The notes below the pieces were generated by a model. It was not told where the DNA came from, did not search any database, and was given only the letters and a program-made list of their open reading frames with translations. This document shows positions 16,186 through 26,791 of a stretch of 31,819 nucleotides of DNA, piece after piece. Made by a program: the position numbers and the translations under genes. The number at the start of each line of letters is the position of its first letter. Positions within the stretch are counted from its first letter, which is position 1. This DNA comes from Chrysochromulina tobinii (lineage: Eukaryota; Haptophyta; Prymnesiales; Chrysochromulinaceae): the NCBI GenBank assembly GCA_001275005.1, contig JWZX01002395.1:1-31819 (forward strand), read 5' to 3'.

Positions 16186-19100
16186 ACACGCGCGGGTAAA
16201 AATCTTTCGGGTTGACCTCGCCCTCTTCCCGTTTTCCCTCACGCTCGGCATGGGTGCCTACTAGGCGCCCCCATTCACAATGAGAAAGGAGGGGCTGTTT
16301 GCCAGTGTTGCACAGCTCTGTCTTGTGGGTGACGAGTTTTTGACCATTTTCTGTGAAAATTGGTGAACTTCCGCAGCGGCCAAAGCCCAAAAGCCGTTTC
16401 GTACATAAAATCATAAATCACAAGGTTGCGGATCTTGGTGATCGAGGCCTTGCTCGCTTGCTACAAATCTACACGGCTCGATCTTTCAATCAGTACCTCT
16501 ACGGTGGGTAAGGAAAGCAGGACCAGATCACGAGATCAGGACACGACGCTACATGTTTTTAATGGAGCACGGAGGACAAGAACACTTCATAACAGACATC
16601 TTGCCCCATTTGACATGCCCAGGATCCCAGGAAAGGAAAACACAGATCAATTCACAATTGAGAATAACAATAATTCTGAGAATTGACAATTGAGTACATG
16701 TACGGGATCTGGGGAAGACTGTACGGGAAGCTTAACATGCAGATCGGGGATATGGAACTGAGTGTAAGCTCTCTCGAAATGGTTCTTGTGACAAAACGCT
16801 CGCGGCGACCCGTACTACGGTACACACTGCAAGCGACTTCTCAGAGCTCATCCCCATGCTGCTCAGGCGCCATATGGAACGCGTGGAGTATCCTCTTCCT
16901 CATCCGTGCCCGCCTCTCCTCCGCCCGCTCCGGTCGCAACAACGTCGACCCTCTCGGAGACTCCTCATCCGTGCCTACGGGTTCCAAGGGTGGGATGCCG
17001 CTGGCCTCACTGTCAATGTCGGCGCCCTCCTCGACGAGGGCGACGACGCACTCAAAGCACTTGTATCGCACCGCGAGCTGCAGCGCCGTGGCGCCGTTGG
17101 AGGTGCCTTCGCCGTGGTGCGCCCGCATCTCGAGCTTCGCCCCCGCCCTGGCCAGCACGCGAATGATGGCGGGCTGCTCCTTGATGACGGCCAGGTGCAG
17201 CGGCGTGTAGACCGGTGAAGTCCTGCGCATTCAAGTCTGCGCCGACGGCCGACAGCGCGCGAACTGCGGATTGCTCGCCAGCATTCACCGCCAGGTGCAA
17301 CGCTGTGTGCACGGGGCCTATGATGGCCTGGAGGTCCGCACCCGCCTGTACCAAGGTCTTGATCGCGGTGGCAGATCTCCTCATCTGCGCCGCCAGGTGC
17401 AACGGAGTGGCTCCATTGATGTCGCGTTGTTCGAGGGCATACCCGTAGCGACATAGGCAGGCGATCTTCTCAGCTCGGTGAGCGTCGTCCTTGTCCGATT
17501 GAACGGCGAGATGCAGCGGCGTCCGTCCGAACTTGTCACCACTGAGCAGGCTTACCGGCAAGGAAGCGCTCCCTGGCACGGCGACCTCCTCGGCAGAGAG
17601 GGTGGTCGCATAGCTCAGGAACCCTTCCAAGACGGCGGGCATGCCAGCGAGTGCGGCGTGATGGACAGGCGTTCGGCCGTCGCTGTCCTTGGATTCGAGC
17701 TGCTCCTTCAACTCGTGCGCCATGCGTTGCGCGCCCGCCATCATCTCGAGTCGTCTCTCGGCGTTCATCGGCACATCGGAGGTGTCGATCGACCGCGCGA
17801 GATCGCGAAGCGACCGTGGCTCTAGACCGTCCTCGTCGACCAGCGACGAGAGACCGGCAGCGATCGTCGCAAGGACGGCGGCGAAGAGCGAGTATGGAAA
17901 CATGCCGCCAGGAACCGGTAAAAAGACGCCAGGAACCGGTAAACTTCGTGTTCATAGGACAACTCGTGCTGGGGTTTTGTAGTTTTTTTCGCTGGTTCAC
18001 ACCTGGTTCACACTTCTGATTGCGGACTCCTCGGGGTACTTTGTGCCTTGATTGCATCAGAGCGTAGGCTTTCATGCTCGGCCTTCGTCGCGGGGCCTCC
18101 GCCCTGGTGCTCCAGCACGTCCGCAACAAGCACGTGACGGTGAGTGGCCCACCCTCTCGTCGCATCGTCGCACGCTCCGAGCGGCGTGCGTGCGCGCGAA
18201 GCCGCCCTGCTCCCTGGTGGCCCGTCCCGGCGGAGCGGGAGACCAACGCCTTGCCGCCTTCTCTCCCGCAGGTGAATGTGACTTCCAAGGGAGTGGCCGT
18301 GGTCAAGATGGACGTGATCGGCGCCAAGCAGAACACGCTCAGCGAGGAGTTCAATGTCGACATCGAGGCGATGATCAAGAAGATGGAGGCGGACAGCTCC
18401 GTCAAGGCTGTCGTTGTCATGTCGGGCAAGCCGGGCTCGTGGATCGCGGGCGCGGACATCAAGATGATCGAGGCGTGCGAGTCGGTGGAGGAGGCGGTGG
18501 GCAAGTCGGCGCAGGGCCAGAAGATCATGGATCAGGTCGCGGCCATGCAGAAGAAGAAGCCGTGGATCGCGGCGATCGACGGCGCGTGCCTGGGCGGCGG
18601 CCTTGAGACGGCCATGGCGATGTCGATGCGCATCGCGACGTCGTCGTCGAAGACGCAGCTGGGCGTGCCCGAGGTGATGCTCGGCCTGCTGCCGGGCGCG
18701 GGTGGCACCCAGCGCCTGCCCAAGATCGTCGGCGCCGCCAACGCGCTCGACCTGATGCTCACGGGCAAGATGCTCAAGGCAGAGAAGGCGAAGAAGATGG
18801 GCCTCGTCGACCTCGTGGTCGACCCGTCGGCGCTGGAGCGGACGGCGATCGCGGTGGCGGAGGAGATGATCGCCGGCACGTACAAGCCGAAGAAGCGCAC
18901 GCTGGGCTGGATGGACTGGTTCCTCGAGCAGACGAGCGTCGGGCGCAATCTGATGTTCAAACAGGTATGTGCTCGCTGGGACGACGCTGCCTCTGATTGC
19001 CTCTGATTGCCTCTGATTGCATCTAATTACCGTTGATTGCATGCAGGTGCGTGCTGGCTGGGACGACGCCGCCTCTGATTGCAACTAGTTGCATCTGATT

Positions 19101-20468
19101 GCATCTGATTGCATCTGATGTTCAAACAGGCGACAGAGAAGGTCCAGAAGCAGACCAAGGGCAAGTACCCGGCGCCGCTCGCGATCCTCGAGTGCGCGAA
19201 GACGGGGCTGGCCGAGGGCCACGAGGCGGGCTCCAAGAAGGAGGCGCAGCTCTTCGGCGAGCTCTCGCAGACGACGGAGAGCGGCGCCCTCCGCGGCCTC
19301 TTCTATGGGCAGGTGAGATGGCCTCTGATTGCCTCTGATGACGTCTGATTGCCTCTGATTGCCTCTGATTGCCTCTGATGGCCCTCCGCGGCCTCTTCTA
19401 TGGGCAGGTGAGATGGCCTCTGAATGCCTCAGATTGCCTCTGATGGCGTCCGATGGCCTTGATGGCGTCTGATGGCCTCTGATGACGGCTGATGGCCTCT
19501 GATGGCCTCTGATGACGGCTAATGACGTCTGATGACGGCTGATGACGTCTGATGGCGGCTGATCGCGGCTGATGACGGCTGATGACGGCTAATGACGGCT
19601 GATTGCGGCTGATGACGGCTGATGACGGCTGGTGACGGCTGATGACGGCTGGTGACGGCTGATGACGGCTGATGACGGCTAATGACGGCTAATGACGGCT
19701 GATGACGTCCGATGGCCTCTCCTGTGTCCAGACCGAGTGCAAGAAGAACAAGTACGGCAAGCCGGCGGTGTCGGTCGAGACGATTGGCATCCTTGGAGCT
19801 GGCCTGATGGGCGCGGGCATCGCGCAGGCGTCGGCGAGCAAGGGGTTCCGTGTGCTGCTCAAGGACCGTGATGACGTGGGCCTGGGTAAGGGTGAGGCGT
19901 ACATCAAGGTGAGAAAGCTGATGACCTCTGATGACCTCGGATGACCTCTGATTGCCTCTGATGACGTCCCTCATCAAGGTGAGAGAGCTCTCAAGCTGAT
20001 GACCTCTGATGACCTCTGATGACTTCTGAGTGCCTCTGATGACCTCTGATGACCTCTGATTGCAATCAGAGCTGATGACCTCGGATGACCTCGGATGGAC
20101 CTCTGATGACCTCTGATGGCCTTTGATGACCACTGGGTGCCTGCCCCTGATCCGCCCCTGATTGCCCCTGCCTGTCGCCCATTGCCGTCGATGTGGCCAC
20201 TGCTTGCAGGGCAACCTGGGCAAGAAGCTCCAGAAGAAGAAGATGACGATGTTCGACCATGACTCGACCCTCGCGCGGGTGGTCGGGTTGACGGACTCGA
20301 TCCCTTCATGGACACGTCACTACGGCCAGGCGGACCTTGTCATCGAGGCCGTGCCCGAGGTGAGGGGCAGCGCTGATGACCTCTGATGACCTCTGATGAC
20401 CTCTGATGACCTCTGATGACCTCTGATGACCTCTGATGACCTCTGATGACCTCTGATGACCTCTGATG
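16145..20468 (+). repeat. Segmental duplication, copy B (4324 bp)
   Basis: A copy of 7164-11486, with offset 8981 before and 8982 after the extra A at 17211. It carries the broken ankyrin gene and HADHA exons 1-5, including all intron repeats with the same unit numbers (nine CTGATGACCT units at 20373-20462). After 20468 the sequence is unrelated to copy A. Confidence 0.95.
16841..17903 (-). pseudogene. Ankyrin-repeat gene, duplicated copy with frameshift
   Basis: Identical to the gene at 7860-8921 except for one extra A at 17211 (GTGTAGACCGG against GTGTAGCCGG). The insertion falls in DFTG|Y at the start of the fifth ankyrin unit. The frame then reads about 56 unrelated residues to a stop at 17052, giving 283 aa instead of 353 and losing units 5 and 6 and the charged tail. 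The signal peptide and four ankyrin units remain, so a truncated product is possible. A sequencing error must be considered, since it is the only difference seen in 4.3 kb. Confidence 0.75.
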
Positions 20469-21975
20469 GCTCCTGCAGGCGGACGTGCTCGAGAAGCTCA
20501 AGGAGTTCATCTGCGGGTACAAGCCACAGTTGATGAGGTGGTACGAGCAGCATGACCCGAACGGCACCGGGGTCATCTCCCTGGGAGTGACCGTGCAGGG
20601 CCTTAGGGACGTGGTGCAGGGCGTGATGCCTTGGGAGGACTATATGAGCAGCCTCGCAACCATCGAACCGGACGAGACGGTGCTGTACCGCTCCTTCCTC
20701 GGACGGTACCGCATTGCGTCGGCGCAGCAGGGCTGGCAGACGCGCATGCTCTCCTCCCTGATGGAGTCGATCTCGTCACTCTCGCTGCACGATACTCTTG
20801 AGGTCTTCGACCCGAACCACGACGGCGTCGTCTCCTTCGACGAGCTCCGCACAGTTCTCTCGAGGTTCGCCATCGGACTCTCCTACGAGTCCATCGACGC
20901 GCTCACGAAGCAGCTGCTCGGCGGCAAGGAGTCGTTACGCACCGCCGAGCTGCTTGAGCTCCTCGACGTGCAGTACACCGAGAGCGGTAAAGATGGAGAG
21001 CCGCCGCGCACGCCGCCCGCTTGGGCCGCCCCTCTTCTCGAGGCCGTTGCCAAGCAGTGCGCCGTGCGCCAAGCTGACTCGATTGAGCTGTTCCAGCAAT
21101 TTGACGGCGACGGCGACGGTTACATCTCGGCCGCCGAGTTCCAGCAGGCGATGCTCAAGCTGGGCGCCCATGACGGCGCTCCGGGCACTCCCGAACAGCA
21201 CGATCGGGTGAGCTCGATGCTACTCGATCTCGCGCGAGCTGGACCTGCCTTGCATGCCAGTGCTCACCACAGCGCCGTGCGTGTTCCTCAGGTGAGCTCG
21301 ATGCTCCTCGACCTTGCGAGCTGGCTCGACAAGGACGGCGACGGCAAGATTGCGTATCTCGAGTTCATCAACGCGTTCAAGGTGGGCGCGAAAAGCACGG
21401 GTACTGGCGACGCCGCCGAGCCTGCGTCGGAGGCCAGCCGGGAGCGCACGAGCGCCATCTCGAGCGCCATCGTGCATGCGGCTGGGGGTGCCATCGAGGA
21501 GCTCCTCGAGCACCTGTGCGCCCTCTTCTACCGGCATCGCTGGTCCCTCAAGCATGCCTTCGAGTACTTTGATGCCAACGGCGACGGCGTACTCTCGCCG
21601 GAAGAGTTCGCGACGGCGCTCAAGGCGCTCTCCACGATGTCGCTGGACGACGAGGAGGGGATCGGCAGGAGCGCCAAGGCGGGCGAGGACCACAAAGAGG
21701 CACTGCGCCTCACCGACGATCAGGCTGACCGGCTCGTCGCGTCCCTCGATCGGAATTCGGACGGCGTGATTGACTATGACGAATTCCTCTCGGCTCTGCA
21801 GGCGAGTGCCTTTGAGTGCCACTGAAGACCTCTGATGACCTCTCTCTGATGACCTCTGATGACCTCTGATGACCTCTGATGACCTCTGATGACCTCTGAT
21901 GACCTCTGATGACCTCTGATGACCTCTGATGAGCTCCTCACGGCTCTGCAGGCGAGGGACACGGCGCAGATGTGA
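18074..21975 (+). CDS. Chimeric gene: HADHA N-terminal half (enoyl-CoA hydratase) fused in frame to a PPEF-like EF-hand region
   Basis: Exons 1-5 (18074-18139, 18272-18964, 19130-19312, 19732-19908, 20210-20359) equal those of HADHA. Then 20479-21207, 21292-21801 and 21952-21975 follow: 2532 nt, 843 aa, phase 0 at the fusion (AVPE|ADVLEKLKEF). The leader and whole hydratase domain (Glu134, Glu156) are kept. The dehydrogenase is cut at residue 423, so the GAGLMG loop remains but His471 and Glu483 are lost. The C-terminal half has five canonical EF-hand loops (about 534-545, 632-643, 679-690, 760-771, 819-830) and a degenerate one (HDPNGTGVISLG). The stretch ISL...MPWEDY...YRSFLGRY followed by EF-hands resembles the C-terminus of PPEF/RdgC phosphatases; no phosphatase domain is present. 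The last intron is GC-AG; without it the protein would stop at 21825. Expression is unproven. Confidence 0.7.
21208..21291 (+). repeat. 84-nt in-frame intron in the EF-hand region with family B module
   Basis: It starts GTGAGCTCGATGCTACTCG, copying the next exon start GTGAGCTCGATGCTCCTCG, then has CATGCCAGTGCTCACCACAG and a pyrimidine-rich end with CAG. Its length is a multiple of three and it has no stop, so retention would add 28 residues just before the third EF-hand. Confidence 0.75.
21802..21951 (+). repeat. Last intron of the chimeric gene: CTGATGACCT array between exon-end copies
   Basis: The exon tail CGGCTCTGCAG|GCGAG occurs at 21791-21806 and again at 21941-21956, with about nine CTGATGACCT units between. 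Splicing joins LSALQ to ARDTAQM and a TGA at 21973. The donor is GC. The array is the same family as the duplication breakpoint array at 20373-20462. Confidence 0.7.
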
Positions 21976-22980
21976 GAAGTTGCCGCGCCGGATCACCCCT
22001 CTCTCTCTGAATGCGTCGATGCGCAGTGGCGTCGTGGAGCACTCCGCAGCCTCGCCTTTGGGGGGGCGACGGGTGGGGGTGGCGCATCGATTGCGGCGGC
22101 AGCTGCCCGCAGCCGCATCGATGCGACGACTGACCAATCGGCCCTGATCGAGAAGAGCGCCGTGGCGAGCACCGTGGACGGGCCGAGAGGGGGGTGGGGC
22201 GTGTGAGCGCGAGCGCGTAATGTTCAGGTGTTCAGGTCACTGGTCAGGTCAGCGACTGCGAGGCCACCAGGTCAGTATCACGTGCATCATACTTTAAGTA
22301 CTAACACATCCCATCGTACTAATTATTTGTGCATGCAGATGCACAGGGCACGCAGTGCGCACATGAGAGATGAGTGCGCTGTGCGCACCGGACACCGCTC
22401 ACCGGTCGGGTCCCCGGTTTGATGCTCGTCTTCGCCGTCACGCCACCCGGGCGGCTCCGCGTACCGGCGCGAGCGCTCGCGCGCGGTCCGGCTAAGGTAG
22501 CCCTCAGGTTAGAGGTTTCGGTCGTTTGAGGATAAACACGGGCATAGGTAGCGTAGCGCGCGTTTACTTAGTTTGTATACGGCAGTTTTTGAAAGTCAAA
22601 GTCACAAAGATAGTGTATCCGATAGTTGTAGTTCTGGCACAAGTTCATACTAGACCTACTCCGAATATCCGTGTTGTCCGTGTTCGCGCCCCTACGCCCG
22701 TGGCCTTTTCCTAGTACGCCTACGCCGCCCTATTGCCTACGGATCTGTGGGGCGCCCTCGCCCGGGGACCCCCCCATCCCCATGCCCATCCCCCATTCCA
22801 TGCATGATCCCGCATCCCATCATGGATCAAGTAATACGGTGTAGTACAGTCAGTCCTAGTGGTATCCTTCCGAAGGTTTAGCATGTTAGCACAAGCTTCC
22901 ATGCCCCTCAATATTTTCTCGAAGAAGCGTTTGCGAGGCGTCCGACAGCGACACGTGTGGGTCTGCGATATTTCCGCGGA
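21976..22980. other. No supported gene; 3' flanks of convergent genes
   Basis: About 1 kb between the chimeric gene and the unknown conserved gene. It holds a doubled GTTCAGGT near 22220-22240 and a lower-GC part (22280-22720). Frames here are short and unconvincing. Confidence 0.4.
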
Positions 22981-25316
22981 TCAACCAAGGCGACCCTCGA
23001 GCATCGGCGTGGTCGCGCGCGGCAGCTGCTCGCCAGTGACTCGCCACGACGCAAACAGCACGCCATGGCACGCGCGCGTCATGGCGTGCGTGTCATTCGT
23101 ACCCAGCAGCGCCACCGCATGCCTGAGCAGCTCAGGCCGTGGCTTGCCACCAAAGGGGGCGCAGCAGGGGGCACTGGTTAGGGCACCGGTTCTCTCCCAG
23201 GCGAGCTTCTGGACGACCAGCCGGCACTCGTCCGCATACGCACCGTACCCAAACGGAAAGGGCAACCCGCCATTGGTGGAGGGGTACAGGGACAGGTGCA
23301 GCGACGTCCCTTGAGGCTCGTGAGAAGCGACGTGGACCAAAAGGGGGGCTTTACGAGCGGCGGCTGCTGTTGGAGGGGGTCGAGGTGGGGGGGTAAAGTG
23401 AGGGTTGAAGTCAGGGATGTTCCAGTATCGCCGGCCGAGCTGCATGCCTTGATAGGTTCCGTGCGTGGCTGCCGCCCACGTCCCCCCCGGCTGACCATCT
23501 GCCCTGAGAGCCTCGTGTAGCCTGGTCCAGACGGACGTGCTCGCTCTGGCTGGCATGCTCTCAGCGCTGCTCGCAGTGATCGACGTACTGGGCGAGGCGG
23601 TGGCGTGGCGCAGGCTCCGAACGGGGAGGCCAGTCTCGTCTTGCAAGATGGCCACGCTGCGAGGGAGGATCCATTCACCAAACCAGCGCGTTGTTGTGAG
23701 CTCGGCCGGCGCGGCCTTGATCAGGGTCACATAGAGCAACTCATCGAGCCCATCCTCAGCCGCAGCCGGCTCCAACGACGACGTGGAGCTTCCATCGTGG
23801 TCGACTGCGACGTAGCCAGATGAAACGACGTCTCTCCGCGGCGGCGGTGCTGTTGTTGCGATGGCGGCGCGCCCGCGGCCAGCGCTGCGAAGGATGTTGT
23901 TGAGAATCGCGGCATTCTCCTGTCCAATCGTCGTGCAAATGAACGTGCAGCGTAGCATGCCAGAACCCACCGTCACCCAGCGTGGCAGCAGTGGAGATGG
24001 GGATGATGCAGGGGGTGACGCCGCCTGCTTGGCGGCTTGCTGCGGTGAGGACGTGACGAGAGCGTGCCCGCGCGCTTGATGCACTCGCGTATCAAGTAAG
24101 CGTCGTGTGGAATAACTGCCGCTCCGATTCTTGCCTAGCAGCCACGAGCGGTCTACCGCATCAGCGGCGCTCTGTGGAATGAACATGGTCGTGGCATGCA
24201 CCGTCGTTGTCAAGCCATCGCTGCTGACCTCCCCGGCGGCGAGGCTATCGACGGTATGGCCGCCCAGGTGAAGGAAGAGCAGTAAGGTGGGCAGGCATCC
24301 CCCAGTGGAGCTTGCATGAAAGAGTGGCATCATTCGTCGAGTCTCGAGCCACGCCAGATGGTGCTGCACCCAGTTCTCGACGACCTGGCACAAGAAGGGC
24401 ACGCGCACAAGTCAAGGTGTGGATAAGAGATGGTTAAAGAGATGGGGCGCGAGGTGTGTGATGTGTGCAATCGAGAACGCGAGATCCATCTCGTGTAACG
24501 AGATGCATCGAAGCCACGTAGTTGGCAATAAGTAGAGAGGCGTTGGCACAGCCCACGCTAATTAAACCGCGCGCAGTTTCCATGATCTCTCTGCACGCAC
24601 GTGCTGTCACAATCGCGCACCTTGTACGCGGAACGGGAGGCCATCCGAACGCACTCATAGTCGGCGAAACAATCGAGCGGATCCACTGCACGCCTCCCCA
24701 GCTCAAGGTTGGCGAGGAGCGTGTATGACGACGCGTGCGGGAAAAAGTGCGTCGCAGTGAGGACATCCATCCCGCTGAAAGGATAGAGAACTGGCGTGCG
24801 CGGTGGCACGATGGAGGGAGGGAAGAGGCTCGACTGGTTCACGAAGCGTTCCACGACACGTGCGTGGAAGGCGATGGCCTGGCGAATCGTGGCGTCAAAG
24901 GGTCCTCCTAACGGAGTTAAGTCGACGCGCATCGAGCCTTGGTTTCGTGACGGCATGTCCAGATTGGTCTCCATTTTCTCGAGCCAGAAGCGTACAGCGG
25001 CGGCCTTGCCTCCCTCGGCTGCGACGGAGAGCACATCAGATGCGTTTGTGCAGTAGTAGAAGTACGCAGTATTGCAACCAAGTTGATGTGGCGGTGCTGT
25101 CGCTGGCGGCATCCTCAGCCTTGTGCTATGTTTTCGCTCCGTTAGTTCGGCTATTCTCGGAAGCGAGTTGGCGCCTCTAAGCACTTCCTGCAGGACCGAG
25201 GACCCGCGTCGCGTCACAATGCGCAATGGGCTGCCAGCCCCATTCAATGCGCCCGTCTTGGGCAACCGAGATTTAGGCATGCATTTCTGGGCATGCAATC
25301 TAAGAGGAACACACAT
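22981..25316 (-). CDS. Conserved protein of unknown function, 2 exons (YPFSG-type family)
   Basis: Proposed exons 25316-24621 and 24384-22981 (2100 nt, 699 aa), joined in phase 0 at SAYK|VVENWVQHHL. The start is uncertain: ATGs at 25316 and 25280 are possible. Exon 1 has CNTAYFYYCTNASDVLSVA, TPVLYPFSGMDVLTATHFFP and ASSYTLLANLELG; exon 2 has LPTLLLFLHLGGHTV, the acidic patch AEDGLDELLYVTLIKAAPAE, and near the end FNPHFTPPPRPPPT and an L/F-rich stretch. Motifs like YPFSG.D.L.A...FP followed by Y.L..LE are familiar to me from uncharacterised bacterial and algal proteins of unknown role; this is recollection, not a search. There is no obvious signal peptide with these starts. The intron has a normal GT-AG form without exon duplication. 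It is divergent from the oxygenase (130 bp). Confidence 0.65.
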
Positions 25317-25446
25317 TGGGTATGGAGAGTCTGCACCATACAATTCCGAAATGGTGTGCTCGTGTTCCTAGCTCAGGTTCACACTCATCGAGTCTTCGAG
25401 TGCTCGACGAGGAGGGAGACGAACGCGCGCGAGAGCTCCACAAACC

Positions 25447-26334
25447 ATGGCCAGCCCTCTCGAATGGCTCCACGACACAGCTGCCGTATCGGCGCACATG
25501 GCGGAGCATCGGGTCGTAGAACGCCTCGAGCAGGGAAGAGGATTTGCTCGGATCACCTCCTTTCTGCCCGCAGTTGTTGCTGAAGCGGCTCACACGATGC
25601 TCGTGGAACACGATGACTGGGAAAGTATGAATGATGGCGAGGTGGCGTACCGTAGTGACTCCGTGCAGCATTCCTTCCAATTCTCGGAGCCCGAGGATCA
25701 TCCCAATACTCTCGGACTGCTGGCCAATGCAGTCGCCCTCCTCTTCGACGACCTCCTACCTTCATTCTCAGCCGCCAAGTACTGCCAGGGCGACGGCATT
25801 TCGCCTCACGATGACAAGGCGCATGTGGTGGTGGCGCCCAAGGACGGTGGCCCAGCAGTTCTGCATTCGCGCAAATACGCGGGCGTCCTCTACCTCTCCA
25901 AGGGCTGGAAGCTCAAGTTTGGTGGCGCGCTCCTGGACATGGAGGCGTGCGTCGAGCACGTGCCAAGCTTCAACTCGTTTGTGGTCTTCACGGTACCACG
26001 CATGCACGCAGTCGCGCCCATCTTGCACGCGAGCCGGTCACGCCTGTCTCTGTTTGGCTGGTGGCTGCAGCCTGGGCGTCTCTATGAGCTCGACGACGAG
26101 GTGAGCTCTGATCTCGAGGCCGTTGAGTACGTGGACGTGGCTGAGCTGCGCGCAGCGGGTACCTCTGGTTCAGCCTCTGGCGCTGCAGCGCACCTCAAGA
26201 CGCAGCGTCGGCTCGACAACCAAGCTCGGTCAGCTCGGGCTCGACAAGGAGCCCGAGAGCGTCGTCATGGGCGCATACAAAAGCCCAGTACGGCCGATAG
26301 GCGAAAGGCATCGCAGCCATCGAAGCGGCGCTGA
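25447..26334 (+). CDS. 2-oxoglutarate/Fe(II)-dependent oxygenase (prolyl-hydroxylase-like)
   Basis: A single open frame of 295 aa. The double-stranded beta-helix signature is clear: H121-x-D123 (ISPHDDKAH), a strand AGVLYLSKGWKLKFGGALL, the distal His187 (VPRMHAVAPI) and the 2OG-binding Arg region SRSRLSLFGWWLQPG (Arg197/Arg199). These are the Fe(II) and 2-oxoglutarate ligands of the family that hydroxylates protein or small-molecule substrates; the substrate cannot be told. There is no signal peptide, so it is probably cytosolic or nuclear. After about residue 245 the product becomes Arg/Lys-rich, and another frame gives a less basic tail (KLGQLGLDKEPES), so the true C-terminus may involve a missed intron or frameshift near 26200. 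Confidence 0.8.
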   Translation: MASPLEWLHDTAAVSAHMAEHRVVERLEQGRGFARITSFLPAVVAEAAHTMLVEHDDWESMNDGEVAYRSDSVQHSFQFSEPEDHPNTLGLLANAVALLFDDLLPSFSAAKYCQGDGISPHDDKAHVVVAPKDGGPAVLHSRKYAGVLYLSKGWKLKFGGALLDMEACVEHVPSFNSFVVFTVPRMHAVAPILHASRSRLSLFGWWLQPGRLYELDDEVSSDLEAVEYVDVAELRAAGTSGSASGAAAHLKTQRRLDNQARSARARQGARERRHGRIQKPSTADRRKASQPSKRR

Positions 26335-26791
26335 CGCGCCCGGCCTTTTGTAACATGCCAGTAAATCTATGTGGTAGACAACTTTTCTCAACGGGATTGG
26401 GTGGACGCAAAACTCCCAAAGTTACGATTGCCTTTTCGCATACACGTCGCGTGCGATGTACAACGGTTCGGTTGAGTAGTACGCGCCGGGTACGGTTTAC
26501 CGGTAGCCGGATCTACGGAGGACTACGCCGACGCGAAGTAGATTTTGTGCTTGGCCGGGGGGGAAATCCGCTGCCCAAGGATTATACCCCCCTTTTTGCG
26601 GGAACTATGGCCGCGCCGGGCACCGGACGGGGCCGACGCCGACCGGACCGACGCGTGTCGCCCGGAGACGGAGGTCCGCGCGCGCGCGCGCGGCATGGCG
26701 CGCGGGTCGGGTGGGATCGCGGATCGGAGGGAACACAGCTAACAGGGATGAGGGAGTTTAGTTTTCCAGGTTCACACACCAGATCTACTCA
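26335..26791. other. No supported gene between convergent genes
   Basis: About 450 bp with a GCGCGCGCGCGC run near 26680 and no convincing frame. Confidence 0.4.

Noticed and set aside
20485-21825. Independent EF-hand gene starting at 20485
   Set aside because: The candidate start codon is GTG and the frame is open back to a good acceptor (CTCCTGCAG at 20478), in phase with the HADHA-derived exon.
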